From contig NC_016609.1 of the NCBI RefSeq assembly GCF_000246855.1, forward strand, positions 8,692,744 to 8,756,743: a stretch of DNA of 64,000 bases, read 5' to 3'. How positions within the stretch are numbered: the first letter of the stretch is position 1; every line of letters begins with the position of its first letter. The notes under the pieces were generated by a model that ran no database searches, was not told where the DNA came from, and saw nothing but the letters and a program-made list of their open reading frames with translations. Origin of the DNA: Niastella koreensis GR20-10 (GTDB lineage: Bacteria; Bacteroidota; Bacteroidia; Chitinophagales; Chitinophagaceae). A program made the position numbers and the translations under genes. Shown piece after piece: positions 47,001 through 55,185 of the stretch.

Positions 47001-47441
47001 GACTTTACTGCATTTCTGCAGGGTGTAGGTCAGCAATATGTGGAACGCGATGGATGGTTAGCATATCCTTTCGTTACGCTCTGGTCTAACTTAAACCCTT
47101 CTTTCATCGGTAAAACCTGGACAGCAGAAAACCCCGGAGCCAAATATCCCCGGCTTACAATAGATGCTGACCGTTCAAAATGGAACTACCTGCATAATGA
47201 CTTTATGTTGCAGAACAACCGGTATGTGCGTTTGAAAACATTGATTATAGGGTATACATTACCACAAACATTGAGTGCCCGGGCTCATCTTGAAAAAGTG
47301 AGGGTTTATTTCTCCGGGAACGACCTGTGGGAGTGGTCATCTATAAAAGATGGTTTCGATCCCGAACAGGGAGCCAACTCCGTATTGAATGGTTATCCAT
47401 TTATGAGAACGTGGTCCTTTGGTGTTAACGTAGGTTTATAA
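44034..47441 (+). CDS. SusC-type TonB-dependent receptor with STN signalling domain
   Basis: This 1135-residue outer-membrane transducer and importer has a signal peptide (MNYLTIFLLATCLQLSAGVY), then an STN domain (residues ~25-95: SLKYVFSEIKKQTGYTF, ASIQQVLDICFRNQPLSYSI) that contacts FecR-2. A carboxypeptidase-like domain follows (ITGVILAENGTPLQNANVSE), with the VVVGYG linker, the plug (MQIRGATSINGGSPLIVIDG, NVLKDGMAAIFGSRAANGVI) and the barrel ending in SFGVNVGL. The first SusC (20600) lacks the STN domain. I chose the ATG at 44034 because it opens the signal peptide; one at 43965 adds 23 unlikely residues. SusD follows after 31 nt. Confidence 0.95.
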   Translation: MNYLTIFLLATCLQLSAGVYAQKVTLSGENISLKYVFSEIKKQTGYTFVYREVLLQRAGKVNINVRNASIQQVLDICFRNQPLSYSIINNNIVVVKEAAVVAPPAVVAAEKPVMAKAPPIKITGVILAENGTPLQNANVSEKGKLNSVITKTDGTFTMMVEGPQAVLVISYVGFDDKLVPVGDQTELIIKLTTTQSPMEEQVVVGYGTSKKATVTGALEPVANKTFDSRAVTNPALALQGTTPGLVITRTSSRPGNEDLVMQIRGATSINGGSPLIVIDGVPVASQNAFFTMNPDDIESVNVLKDGMAAIFGSRAANGVILITTKRGKGKTRIDYNFNARINTIGIKTPAPNMQQYATMWIDANKEEIKPNYWGWASLDNLQKMQKGQEGIYHTDNWGDVFIGNANRFDELFATRVSQQHTLGISGSTDKTAYRLSAGYADNQGPLATSYDGRKQYNLRLNYDYKLTEKVKLQTGVTYQKDITSGPSSGLRMDLIAYDPPFFPAKNPYGEWYANFNTAGNRNSTAATTDGGRDIKANDLVRVDIKGTAELYKGLEAEATASIQSNQLRLDNYQLTVPMYQWDGTPAEEKINPESNIRAESDQTLYQNYSAILRYTKTFGGHRIIAMGGINAEKSSFKGLYAYRTNIESNGVYDLNVAPKDYVEGNGGRNEWGLYSYIGRLNYSFRGKYLVEMLGRRDGSSRFAPGYKWSNFYDVSAGWVLTNENFIRDLNLYLLNYLKIRGGYGVMGNNVNIDLYDYISNVVIGNSIFGSTPAIQSAASLARNGLTSPDRTWEQVKMANIGVDLVMLNNRLNGRFDYYKKKNDGMLINVVYPGVLGGDAPQTNSGVLEVKGWEAMLGWHDKIGKDFSYNVSVNVSDSRNKLVAYDGAILPTPGLNQAVIGRPLNSWYMYKTRGFLADQKTVDLFYDKYTAIAQGNIPARTDDQVLRPGDTRKMDVNKDGVIDQNDVSFKGDAAPHYTFGLTLGASWKNIDFTAFLQGVGQQYVERDGWLAYPFVTLWSNLNPSFIGKTWTAENPGAKYPRLTIDADRSKWNYLHNDFMLQNNRYVRLKTLIIGYTLPQTLSARAHLEKVRVYFSGNDLWEWSSIKDGFDPEQGANSVLNGYPFMRTWSFGVNVGL

Positions 47442-47472
47442 TCTAATATCTGATCAGCGAAAAACTATTATA

Positions 47473-49254
47473 ATGAAAAAGTTGATAATTCCGGTTGCCT
47501 TTAGTGCTATGATCCTGGGTACTGTGGCATGCCAGAAAAAATTTATCGATCTGAAACCTGAAGACAGCTTAACGGAAACGCAGTACTTTAAAACACCCGA
47601 CCAGTTCAAGTACGCTACCAATGAGATGTATGAAAAGATGATCAGCTGGCAGAAGATTGACGAGAGCAATATTTTCGAGTTCATGGACTTAGGTTCAGAT
47701 CTTTGTGCAGATTTTCAGCTTCCACAAACAAACTACGGCCGGGGTATAGTGCCTGTTCCCGCCGATGATAAATACTGGAATAATGCCTATGCATATATCC
47801 GTGGTGTTAACATTGTACTTAAAAAGGCCGAAGAATATCCAGGCAAACAGGCAGAGATCGCCCAATACGTGGCAGCAGCCAAATTTTTCAGGGCCTGGCA
47901 TCATTTCTTCCTGTTGAAGCGTTATGGCGGTGTGCCTATCATTACAACGGTACCAGATGTTAATGGTGAAGAATTGAAAGCGCCGCGTAACAGCCGTTAT
48001 GAAGTGATTAACCAGATCCTGGCCGATTTAACAGATGCAATCAATGGCCTTCCCTCAGAACAGACAATTCCAAATGCCGATAAAGGACATTTGAGCAAAT
48101 GGGCTGCAGAAGCTTTCAAGGCGCGGGTACTGTTGTACGAAGCCACCTGGCGCAAATACACCGGAACTTCTACCGATTTTGAAGGTTCTGCCGGACCAGC
48201 AGGTGACCAGGTGAGTGATTTTTTAACGCAGGCTGCTGCATTGGCAAAGGATGTAATGCAGAACGGTGGTTATAAACTATGGAATTATAACAGCACATTG
48301 GGCAACCGCAGCAGTTATTACCTGTTTAATATCGACGGTAACGCTTCAAATCCCCTTCGTCTGGATAAAACCACCAATAATGAATTTATTCTGAAAAGTA
48401 TCTATGACCTTAATTTACGGCCGGGCGGTGTAAACCTCTCTCATACGGTTCAAACCTATATGATGCCTAACCGCAAAATGATGGACATGTTTTTGTGTGC
48501 CGATGGATTACCTGTGAACAAGAGCAAAGTTTTCCTGGGCTACCATACTGTAGACTCGGAATACCTGAACCGGGATTATCGTTTGCTGAGCTATGTGCTT
48601 GGAAAAGATAATGTCCCCGCCAAAGGTTCAATTACGCTGGATGGAGACCTGGGTTATACCAGTTATAAATTCTCTGCCTATAATTATCCCACTTACCGCG
48701 CCGATTTACAGGAATCGCAGGATTATCCACAGATCCGGTTGGCCGAAGTATACCTGATCTATGCAGAAGCATTGATGGAAAAGAATGGTTCAATAAGCGA
48801 TGGAGATCTCAATTTGTCAATAAACCTGGTAAGAGCAAGAGCAGGGGTGGCCCCGCTTACCAACGCGCTGGCTACCGCCAATGGGTTGAATATGCTGGAA
48901 GAGATCAGACGGGAAAGGACCATTGAATTATTCGGCGAGAACTTCCGGTTCGATGACCTGAAACGCTGGGGTATTGCCGAACATGAATTGAATCAGAACG
49001 TATGTGGAATGGTAGTGGGAGATGCAACATATACCACCGAGTTCCGGGATGCCAGTGGTAAAGCCACCGCTAAATATATTCCACAAAAATATCCATACCA
49101 GGAAACTACGGTAACAACGGGCGCCGGCAATTTGAAAGTGATCATGCTGGACATTGCAGAGAACCGGAATTTTAAAAGAATGCATTATTTGCTGCCAATA
49201 CCATTGAAGCAAATTCAACTGAATTCAAACCTGGTTCAAAACAACGATTATTAA
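47473..49254 (+). CDS. SusD/RagB-type surface lipoprotein
   Basis: This 593-residue lipoprotein (lipobox VAC, Cys ~20) is the lid partner of the STN-SusC. The mature start KKFIDLKPEDSLTETQYFKT is typical of the RagB group, with helices containing YAYIRGVNIVLKKAEEYPG and the motif FFRAWHHFFLLKRYGGVPII. The C-terminal part has LAEVYLIYAEALMEKNG and EIRRERTIELFGENFRFDDL, the conserved RagB/SusD core that docks onto SusC. It probably binds a uronate-rich oligosaccharide, inferred from the lyase genes around it. Confidence 0.94.
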   Translation: MKKLIIPVAFSAMILGTVACQKKFIDLKPEDSLTETQYFKTPDQFKYATNEMYEKMISWQKIDESNIFEFMDLGSDLCADFQLPQTNYGRGIVPVPADDKYWNNAYAYIRGVNIVLKKAEEYPGKQAEIAQYVAAAKFFRAWHHFFLLKRYGGVPIITTVPDVNGEELKAPRNSRYEVINQILADLTDAINGLPSEQTIPNADKGHLSKWAAEAFKARVLLYEATWRKYTGTSTDFEGSAGPAGDQVSDFLTQAAALAKDVMQNGGYKLWNYNSTLGNRSSYYLFNIDGNASNPLRLDKTTNNEFILKSIYDLNLRPGGVNLSHTVQTYMMPNRKMMDMFLCADGLPVNKSKVFLGYHTVDSEYLNRDYRLLSYVLGKDNVPAKGSITLDGDLGYTSYKFSAYNYPTYRADLQESQDYPQIRLAEVYLIYAEALMEKNGSISDGDLNLSINLVRARAGVAPLTNALATANGLNMLEEIRRERTIELFGENFRFDDLKRWGIAEHELNQNVCGMVVGDATYTTEFRDASGKATAKYIPQKYPYQETTVTTGAGNLKVIMLDIAENRNFKRMHYLLPIPLKQIQLNSNLVQNNDY

Positions 49255-49257
49255 AAG

Positions 49258-49361
49258 CAGCAGCCAATGGGCAATTGACATTGAGAGGAGCAAATACAAT
49301 TTGTAGGCTCCTATCCAATCGGGAGATAGCAAATTGAATGTCGATTGCCTATTGCCTGCTG
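49258..49361. repeat. Large imperfect palindrome between SusD and the IPT/LamG gene
   Basis: The arms 49258-49282 and 49337-49361 match at 22 of 25 positions when one is inverted, enclosing a smaller hairpin (AGGAGC/GCTCCT). The words GGCAAT and CAATGG also occur in the repeat at 28085. It looks like a REP-type intergenic element that could affect mRNA processing. Confidence 0.6.
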
Positions 49362-49391
49362 TTTTAACTGTAAACTGTTTAATCCATATAT

Positions 49392-50738
49392 ATGAAAATC
49401 AATTTTAAAAATATCCGGTTCATCCTGACCATACTGGTTTTAGGAGCTGTATATGCCGGTTGTAAAAAAGCCGACATCAAAATGTATTCGTATCCCGCGC
49501 CACAACCGAAGGGAATGGCCCCTAATGAAGGATACGCCGGTTTTGATACCGTAACCATCACTGGCTCTGAATTTGGTGATTATAAAAATGCGGTAAAGGT
49601 ATTCTTCAATGGCGTTGCCGCAGATACGATATTGTCTTGTGAAGATGGGATAATTAAAGTGCTGGTGCCAAAAACCGGCATTTCAGGTAAGGTAAGCTTA
49701 CAGGTTTGGACACATACAGTTGATTCAATAGGTTCATTCAACATAATTCAATCGCCGGAAGTTGATAACATGAGCCGCAGTTTATTGCTGGCAGGCGATA
49801 CCGTGATCATCACCGGAAACGGTTTCGGAACTGACCTGGCGCAAATAAAAGTGAATTTTAATGGTCCGGATGCTACCATTACCACTTTATCAGATTCCCT
49901 TATAACTGCAATAGTTCCGGATGGCTTTAAATCAGGAAATCTTATTGTAACTGTTAGAAATCTTCCTGTTCAGGGGCCTGCATATGCTGCATTGAGCCCG
50001 GTACAGGACCCTATTTACTGGCTGCAATTTGAAGGTAACCTCACCGATAAAATGGGTGGAGCATCAGCAACCTATACATTCAAAGCCCCTGAAGGTAAGG
50101 ATATGAGTTATGTTGCGGGTGAGGTAGGGCAGGCTGTAAAATTTGAAGGAACATATAACCAGGCAACAACGAACAACCAGTTTATGTCATTGCCAAAAGA
50201 CATAACCAAACAAAAAGAGCTTACAGTTGCCTGCTGGATATATTGGATGAATGACTCCACCAACTGGGTACAGGAACCCATTTTTGACGCCGGCGCTGCA
50301 AGAGGTACCCGCTTGTGCTTAATGACCAGGATGAATACCGGTTTTGGTACCGGTTATCAGAATCTGATCGGCCGTCTGGCTTTTGAAAATGTGAAGGACG
50401 CTTCCGGTAATACCCTTTTTGGTACGCCGCCTACTTATTTTAATGCAGTAGGTAAAGCGCCACTGCCTAAAAAAGAATGGCATCATGTGGCAATGGTACT
50501 TTCACAGACCGATCATATCGAAAGAATTTTTATGGATGGAGTTGAGCAGGCGAATGTGGCGCTTACAACTGCTGCCGACCAAACCATTTTCACCCATTCA
50601 AAAGTGTATATCGGGGCGCCAACCAATGGTACTACCAAAGAACCGGCATTTGGTGGCATGATCGACGAATTCAAGGTGTTTAATTATGCGCTGACCACCG
50701 ACCAGGTGTTTACGGAATATTATCGTTCCAGAAAGTAA
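49392..50738 (+). CDS. IPT/TIG and LamG-like surface glycan-binding lipoprotein
   Basis: This 448-residue lipoprotein (lipobox AGC, near residue 23) has two IPT/TIG immunoglobulin-like domains (VTITGSEFGDYKNAVKVFFN and VIITGNGFGTDLAQIKVNFN) followed by a concanavalin-like LamG domain (~residues 215-448: QLTVACWIYWMND-like strand, WHHVAMVLSQTDHIERIFMD, GGMIDEFKVFNYAL). This layout fits the surface glycan-binding proteins that sit between SusD and the enzymes in Bacteroidota utilisation loci, where they help bring polysaccharide to the cell. It has no catalytic motif. The lyase gene follows after 46 nt. Confidence 0.88.
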   Translation: MKINFKNIRFILTILVLGAVYAGCKKADIKMYSYPAPQPKGMAPNEGYAGFDTVTITGSEFGDYKNAVKVFFNGVAADTILSCEDGIIKVLVPKTGISGKVSLQVWTHTVDSIGSFNIIQSPEVDNMSRSLLLAGDTVIITGNGFGTDLAQIKVNFNGPDATITTLSDSLITAIVPDGFKSGNLIVTVRNLPVQGPAYAALSPVQDPIYWLQFEGNLTDKMGGASATYTFKAPEGKDMSYVAGEVGQAVKFEGTYNQATTNNQFMSLPKDITKQKELTVACWIYWMNDSTNWVQEPIFDAGAARGTRLCLMTRMNTGFGTGYQNLIGRLAFENVKDASGNTLFGTPPTYFNAVGKAPLPKKEWHHVAMVLSQTDHIERIFMDGVEQANVALTTAADQTIFTHSKVYIGAPTNGTTKEPAFGGMIDEFKVFNYALTTDQVFTEYYRSRK

Positions 50739-50784
50739 AAGATCCGATTAACAAACAACAACCAGCAAATTCCCGATAATATCT

Positions 50785-52062
50785 ATGAAACGACTTAGTG
50801 TATTTTTTGTTCCCGCTCTGTTGTTGAGTATATCAATGATTGATTGCTCAAAGAAGGGCGGCGAAGAACCAGATGACCTGGCTGATACCACTGGTTTGGT
50901 AACTATTAAATATATTGATACGTTGCCTGTTGGTACGCCCTTTAAACATCCCGGCACCCTGCATACTGCAGATGATTTCCTGCGCATCAGGGCTATGCTC
51001 GCCAGCGCCCAGGAACCCTGGTTATCTGGCTATAACAAGCTTATAGTTAACAAACATGCGCAATCAAACTATCCTATGCAAGGTCCCACCGTTAAGCTGA
51101 TACGCGGTGGTGGCAGCCGGGAAGAACCCGATCCGGATAACTATTCAAAAGCTTTTAATGACGTAGCGGCTGCCTATCAACTGGCATTGCACTGGCGCAT
51201 CTCAGATAGTACAGTCTTTGCCGATAAAGCTGTTTCCATTCTGAATGCCTGGGCAGCTACCTGTGATACATTAACCGGCGACCCCAACGTGTTCCTGGGT
51301 GCTGGTTTTTATGGCTATCAGTTTGCCGTAGCAGGTGAACTGTTGCTTGATTATCCTAATTGGAAGGCTGAAGACAAAGCCGCCTATAAACAGTGGATGA
51401 TGACCGTGTTCTATCCAAAGAACCATTCATTTTTAAAGGAACACAATGGCGCCTGTATCGATCACTATTGGGCCAACTGGGACCTGGGTAACATTGCTTC
51501 CGTTATGGCAATCGGCATACTTACCGATAACCGTAACCTGTATAATGAAGCCGTGAATTACCTGCAAAGAGGTGGTGGAAATGGAAATCTGCGCAAGGCC
51601 ATTTATTATGTACATAAAGATGAAGGGCTGGGACAGATCCAGGAAAGCGGCCGCGATCAGGGGCACGCTACACTGGTAATGGCCATGTTGGGTACCATAT
51701 GTGAAATGGCCTGGAGCCAGGGCGATGACTTTTATGGATTTAATGACAACTCCGTGCTGAAAGCTTCGGAATACACCGCCAAATATAATGTGGCCATGTT
51801 GCCGGTACCATTTAAGCAATACGATTATCACGATTGTGATACCACCATTGCTCAAACAGTGATCAGTGATGTGGAAAGAGGTACTGTTCGCCCCATTTGG
51901 GCAGTGGTTTATAACCACTATGTAAAACGGAAAGGTATGACAGCGCCTTACACCCTCCTGGGAGTTAACACTACTTTCCCCGAAGGTGGTGGAGGTGATT
52001 ACGGACCAAACAGCGGTGGTTTCGACCAGCTTGGTTTCGGTACCCTGATGTATTCAAGATAA
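50785..52062 (+). CDS. Alginate-lyase-family polysaccharide lyase, lipoprotein
   Basis: This 425-residue lipoprotein (lipobox IDC) is the cell-bound lyase of the locus. It shares with the secreted enzyme at 36179 the start HPGTLHTADDFLRIRAMLAS (there HPGISHKRSDLDRM), NWDLGNIASVMAIGIL, and the active-site region ESGRDQGHATLVMAMLGTIC followed by EMAWSQGDD. The His and Arg/Tyr residues in those motifs are probably catalytic in this alpha/alpha-toroid fold. It should cleave uronic-acid-containing polymers by beta-elimination; whether alginate or a glucuronan is not clear. It is the last gene of the SusC operon. Confidence 0.88.
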   Translation: MKRLSVFFVPALLLSISMIDCSKKGGEEPDDLADTTGLVTIKYIDTLPVGTPFKHPGTLHTADDFLRIRAMLASAQEPWLSGYNKLIVNKHAQSNYPMQGPTVKLIRGGGSREEPDPDNYSKAFNDVAAAYQLALHWRISDSTVFADKAVSILNAWAATCDTLTGDPNVFLGAGFYGYQFAVAGELLLDYPNWKAEDKAAYKQWMMTVFYPKNHSFLKEHNGACIDHYWANWDLGNIASVMAIGILTDNRNLYNEAVNYLQRGGGNGNLRKAIYYVHKDEGLGQIQESGRDQGHATLVMAMLGTICEMAWSQGDDFYGFNDNSVLKASEYTAKYNVAMLPVPFKQYDYHDCDTTIAQTVISDVERGTVRPIWAVVYNHYVKRKGMTAPYTLLGVNTTFPEGGGGDYGPNSGGFDQLGFGTLMYSR

Positions 52063-52094
52063 ACCAGATCAGATATAATATCAAAAAGGAAAAA

Positions 52095-52170
52095 TCCAAT
52101 ATCCAAAGTCCAATATCCTAAAGTCCAGTATCCGTAAAATCCAGTATCCGGAGATCCAATATCCGCCGTT
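52095..52170. repeat. Tandem TCC(A/G)ATATCC-type repeats
   Basis: Five degenerate copies of a 15-16 nt unit around TCCAATATCC or TCCAGTATCC run in tandem just after the second lyase gene. On the other strand they read GGATATTGGA. There is no coding signal. Confidence 0.6.
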
Positions 52171-52230
52171 CCAATCCGGTACATTTTAATGGCTTCCCGT
52201 TGTAAGTCAGGAGACATGGGAAAATAGCTG

Positions 52231-52263
52231 TAAAGCCCCCAAATGCAACCTTGGGGGCTTTTT
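52231..52263 (+). terminator. Terminator after the polysaccharide operon
   Basis: AAAGCCCCCAA and TTGGGGGCTTT pair around the loop ATGCAACC, followed by a T run, 170 nt after the second lyase. Confidence 0.85.
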
Positions 52264-52319
52264 CGTTGCGTACCATAATACCGATCTGTGGCGGATAACA
52301 GGTCCCGTTGATAGAGGCT

Positions 52320-52742
52320 TTAGATGGTAACTTCGGTTGCACATCGGGTATTGCTGAAATGCTGGTGCAGTTGCACGATGGCTGTATTTATTGATTACCT
52401 GCCATCCCTGACCAATGGAAACAGGGAACCGTAAAAGGACTGATAGCCCGCAGTGGTTTTGTAATTGATAAGTGCTGGAAAAATGGTCAGATCACCGGGT
52501 TGAAGATCCAATCTATACTGGGCGGCAACTGCCGGTTAAGAGTTACCAGCGAATTAAGGTCAAAAGGCAACGTTACTTTAAAGACAGCAACAGGCAGCAA
52601 TCCCAATCCATTATTTGTTATTGCCGATACTAAAAAGCCTTTTGTTTCAGAAAAAGCAGGTTTAAAAGGTATAAATGTAAATGCCGGCAAGCTGTATGAT
52701 TTTAATACAACCGCCGGCACGAGTTATGAGTTTGCACAATAA
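52320..52742 (+). pseudogene. C-terminal remnant of a GH95 glycoside hydrolase (fucosidase type)
   Basis: In one frame from 52320 the translation begins LDGNFGCTSGIAEMLVQLHD then GCIY, a stop (TGA at 52392-52394), and continues LPAIPDQWKQGTVKGLIARS, GFVIDKCWKNGQITGLKIQS and a beta-sandwich tail to a stop at 52742. DGNFG(C)TSGIAEML, LPALPxxW and GTVKGLxARGGF are conserved in the C-terminal part of GH95 alpha-L-fucosidases and relatives. The whole N-terminal and catalytic part is missing and the stop interrupts the rest, so the gene is dead. Its place beside the lyase locus suggests the locus once handled a fucose- or galactose-branched glycan. Confidence 0.75.
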
Positions 52743-52826
52743 ATAAACCGCTTAACTAATCATTAACCAGGCCATGTATAATAAATACAGCTTTGCCCGC
52801 CGAAGCTGTAGCGTAGGCTGGCTTTG

Positions 52827-53279
52827 TTATTTCAAGCGCACATACTTTTCAATGTTCAATCTATTAATGTTTGTGCCTTCTACTTTTTCTACACCCTGTT
52901 GAATCAGGGTGTCGTTCTTTATGGTAACGGTAAATTGAAAATCATTGTTCTCCCACTGGCGATCACTGCAATATTCCAGGTGCTCGGTGTAAACACTGTC
53001 TTTTATCGAGTATTTACCACCGCCTGCAGAAAACAGCGCAGCCGCGGAATCTTTGCCTTTATTTAAGTCATGGCTCATAAAAGCAAAGTGTGTGTCGTTA
53101 ATGATTTTGATGAATTGTTTGTTACCGGTGTAATCAGTAACAGTGGTAACACCTTTCTCAGTTAATGACCCGGACAATAATTTCCAGGTTCCAGCGATAG
53201 GTAAAGGAGCTTTTTTTGTTGCGCAGGATGCAAAAAGAAGCGACGAAATAAGTGTATTAACTACAGCAATCGATTTCAT
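52827..53279 (-). CDS. Small lipoprotein, lipocalin-like fold
   Basis: This 150-residue lipoprotein (lipobox FASC, Cys ~19) has a pattern of beta-strands beginning with IAGTWKLLSGSL, the GxW motif of lipocalin-like domains, and then KIINDTHFAFMS and YSIKDSVYTEHLEYC. Bacteroidota encode many such proteins; no function is known. It is convergent with the GH95 remnant and stands apart from the efflux operon. Confidence 0.75.
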   Translation of the reverse strand: MKSIAVVNTLISSLLFASCATKKAPLPIAGTWKLLSGSLTEKGVTTVTDYTGNKQFIKIINDTHFAFMSHDLNKGKDSAAALFSAGGGKYSIKDSVYTEHLEYCSDRQWENNDFQFTVTIKNDTLIQQGVEKVEGTNINRLNIEKYVRLK

Positions 53280-53520
53280 GAGGATGGTTATTTATTTAAA
53301 AATAACAGTTATTAAAATAACATTAGAAAAATATTAAAAAACAAGGCAGTTTTTTCTTATCTTAGAAAGATCCTACCTGCTTGTCATTAATGAAATGTTA
53401 TTGCGCCTCATAAGTGATTAAATCTTGCCATGAATTGTTTGCTGGTTTTCATTTTACAGTTAATTTTACGACTCTTGCCATCAAACTGACCATCAACATT
53501 TATTATTTGTAGCCAAGATC

Positions 53521-53916
53521 ATGAAAGGGTTGCTCAAATTTGTTCTATTATTATGTATTCTCTTATTGGCAGGAAATGCACATACGACTCATCCTCGTAT
53601 AGGTTTCTTTCCAGGGAATACTTTTGAGCCAACAGTACCGGGTAATTTTTCAAAAGAACACAATGACCGGCTACTAAGCAGCAATGCGCCCATAAACAGA
53701 AAGCGCTCCCACGATAAACTAAAGGCTACAGAAGTTGATGATGATGACGATCTGCGTCCTTCCAGAAGGAATGCCGGGTCTATCTGTATCTCCTTTTTAT
53801 ATACAGAAGCATCAGACTACATAACTCTTTTCCGTAAAAGCAGTTTGCCTTTTTGCGAACACTTTTCTTTGACCTCTTCCTTTAAGTTCATCATCCTCCG
53901 GGTGATCAGGATCTGA
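53521..53916 (+). CDS. Small exported protein with a conserved-looking C-terminus
   Basis: This 131-residue protein has a signal peptide (MKGLLKFVLLLCILLLAGNA) and a low-complexity middle with an acidic run (VDDDDDLRPSRR). The C-terminal stretch SSLPFCEHFSLTSSFKFIIL, ending RVIRI, resembles a short C-terminal motif I associate with uncharacterised small Bacteroidota proteins. No function is known. The flanking gaps (240 nt before, 162 nt after) hold nothing I recognise. Confidence 0.6.
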   Translation: MKGLLKFVLLLCILLLAGNAHTTHPRIGFFPGNTFEPTVPGNFSKEHNDRLLSSNAPINRKRSHDKLKATEVDDDDDLRPSRRNAGSICISFLYTEASDYITLFRKSSLPFCEHFSLTSSFKFIILRVIRI

Positions 53917-54078
53917 TTCAGAGTTCTTTACAGTCATAGGACTGCCTAACCCAATCGTATTCATAAAAATTATTGTATTGCTTGCCTGTATAGCATTCGG
54001 CTATAGAGATAAGGTGTGTTATGCGCCGTTCTAAAAACGAATTTCAGGCAATTCTGAATAAGACCCCCCATATAAATT

Positions 54079-55161
54079 ATGAAAAGAACGCTCACGCTGC
54101 TGGGCTTGTGTGCCATTGTGTGCTATACAAGCTGCAAACAAAAAGAAGAAACCAAGGAAGAACCCACCAAATTATTGGTGACCAGTCCTGTTAAAATGGA
54201 CACAACTGTTACTAAAGAGTACGTATGCCAGATCAAGTCCATACGTAACATCGAGATCAAAGCGCAGGAAAAAGGGTACCTGCAAAAAATCTATGTAGAC
54301 GAAGGCCAGCATGTAAAAGCCGGCCAGCTGCTGTTCCAGATCATGCCTAATATTTACCAGGCGGAACTGGAAAAAGCCGATGCTGAAGCGCAGGCTGCAG
54401 ACATTGAAGTGGCAAACACGCAGTCACTGGCCGACAGAAAAATCGTATCTCCAAACGAACTGGCGTTAGCCAATGCAAAAGCTAAAAAAGCAAAAGCTGA
54501 ACTGGCGCTGGCAAAAGTACACCTGCAGTTTACAGACATTCGCGCACCTTTCGATGGTATCATTGACCAGTTGCACTTAAAGCTTGGTAGCCTCGTAGAT
54601 GAAGGCGAATTGCTCACCAGCCTGTCTGATAACGAAAAAATGTGGGTTTACTTCAACGTATCGGAACCGGAGTATTTGAACTATAAAACTTCCCCTGATT
54701 CAAAAGAAAAAATGAAAGTGAGCCTGCTGATGGCCAATAAAGAGGTGTTCAAACACCCCGGTGTGGTAGAAACCATTGAAGCCGAGTTCAACAACGAAAC
54801 CGGTAACATCGCTTTCCGCGCTACTTTCCCTAACCAGGAAGGATTGTTGCGTCACGGTGAAACAGGCAGCATTCTCATGAAACAACAAATGAAAAATGCC
54901 ATCATCATTCCGCAGAAAGCTACGCTGGAGATCATGGATAAAAAATATGTGTACGTTGTAAATAAAGACAATGTGGTGAAATTAACACCCATCACTATTG
55001 CTGCTGAAATTCCGGATCTGTATATCATCCAGGACGGGGTAACTGAAGGCGACAAGATCCTGCTTGAAGGTATCCGCAAAGTACAGGATGGTAATAAAAT
55101 TACCTACGACTTTGAGGAGCCTTCAAAGGTAATGTCTCAGTTAAAGTTGGAATCAGAATAG
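54079..55161 (+). CDS. RND efflux periplasmic adaptor (MFP/HlyD-like) lipoprotein
   Basis: This 360-residue membrane-fusion protein of a tripartite RND pump begins with a lipobox (YTSC, Cys ~19), which anchors it in the inner membrane. The lipoyl half-motif (VKAGQLLFQIMP), an alpha-hairpin rich in Ala/Glu/Lys (AELEKADAEAQAADIEVANT), the second lipoyl half (FDGIIDQLHLKLGSLVDEGE) and a beta-barrel plus proximal domain follow. It links the pump to the outer-membrane factor. The pump gene follows after 24 nt in the same operon. Confidence 0.92.
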   Translation: MKRTLTLLGLCAIVCYTSCKQKEETKEEPTKLLVTSPVKMDTTVTKEYVCQIKSIRNIEIKAQEKGYLQKIYVDEGQHVKAGQLLFQIMPNIYQAELEKADAEAQAADIEVANTQSLADRKIVSPNELALANAKAKKAKAELALAKVHLQFTDIRAPFDGIIDQLHLKLGSLVDEGELLTSLSDNEKMWVYFNVSEPEYLNYKTSPDSKEKMKVSLLMANKEVFKHPGVVETIEAEFNNETGNIAFRATFPNQEGLLRHGETGSILMKQQMKNAIIIPQKATLEIMDKKYVYVVNKDNVVKLTPITIAAEIPDLYIIQDGVTEGDKILLEGIRKVQDGNKITYDFEEPSKVMSQLKLESE

Positions 55162-55185
55162 TGTAAGTACCCAAAAAAGAAAAAC

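Noticed and set aside
46392-47036. 214-codon minus-strand frame inside the second SusC
   Set aside because: It lies wholly within the beta-barrel coding region and reads as shadow sequence.
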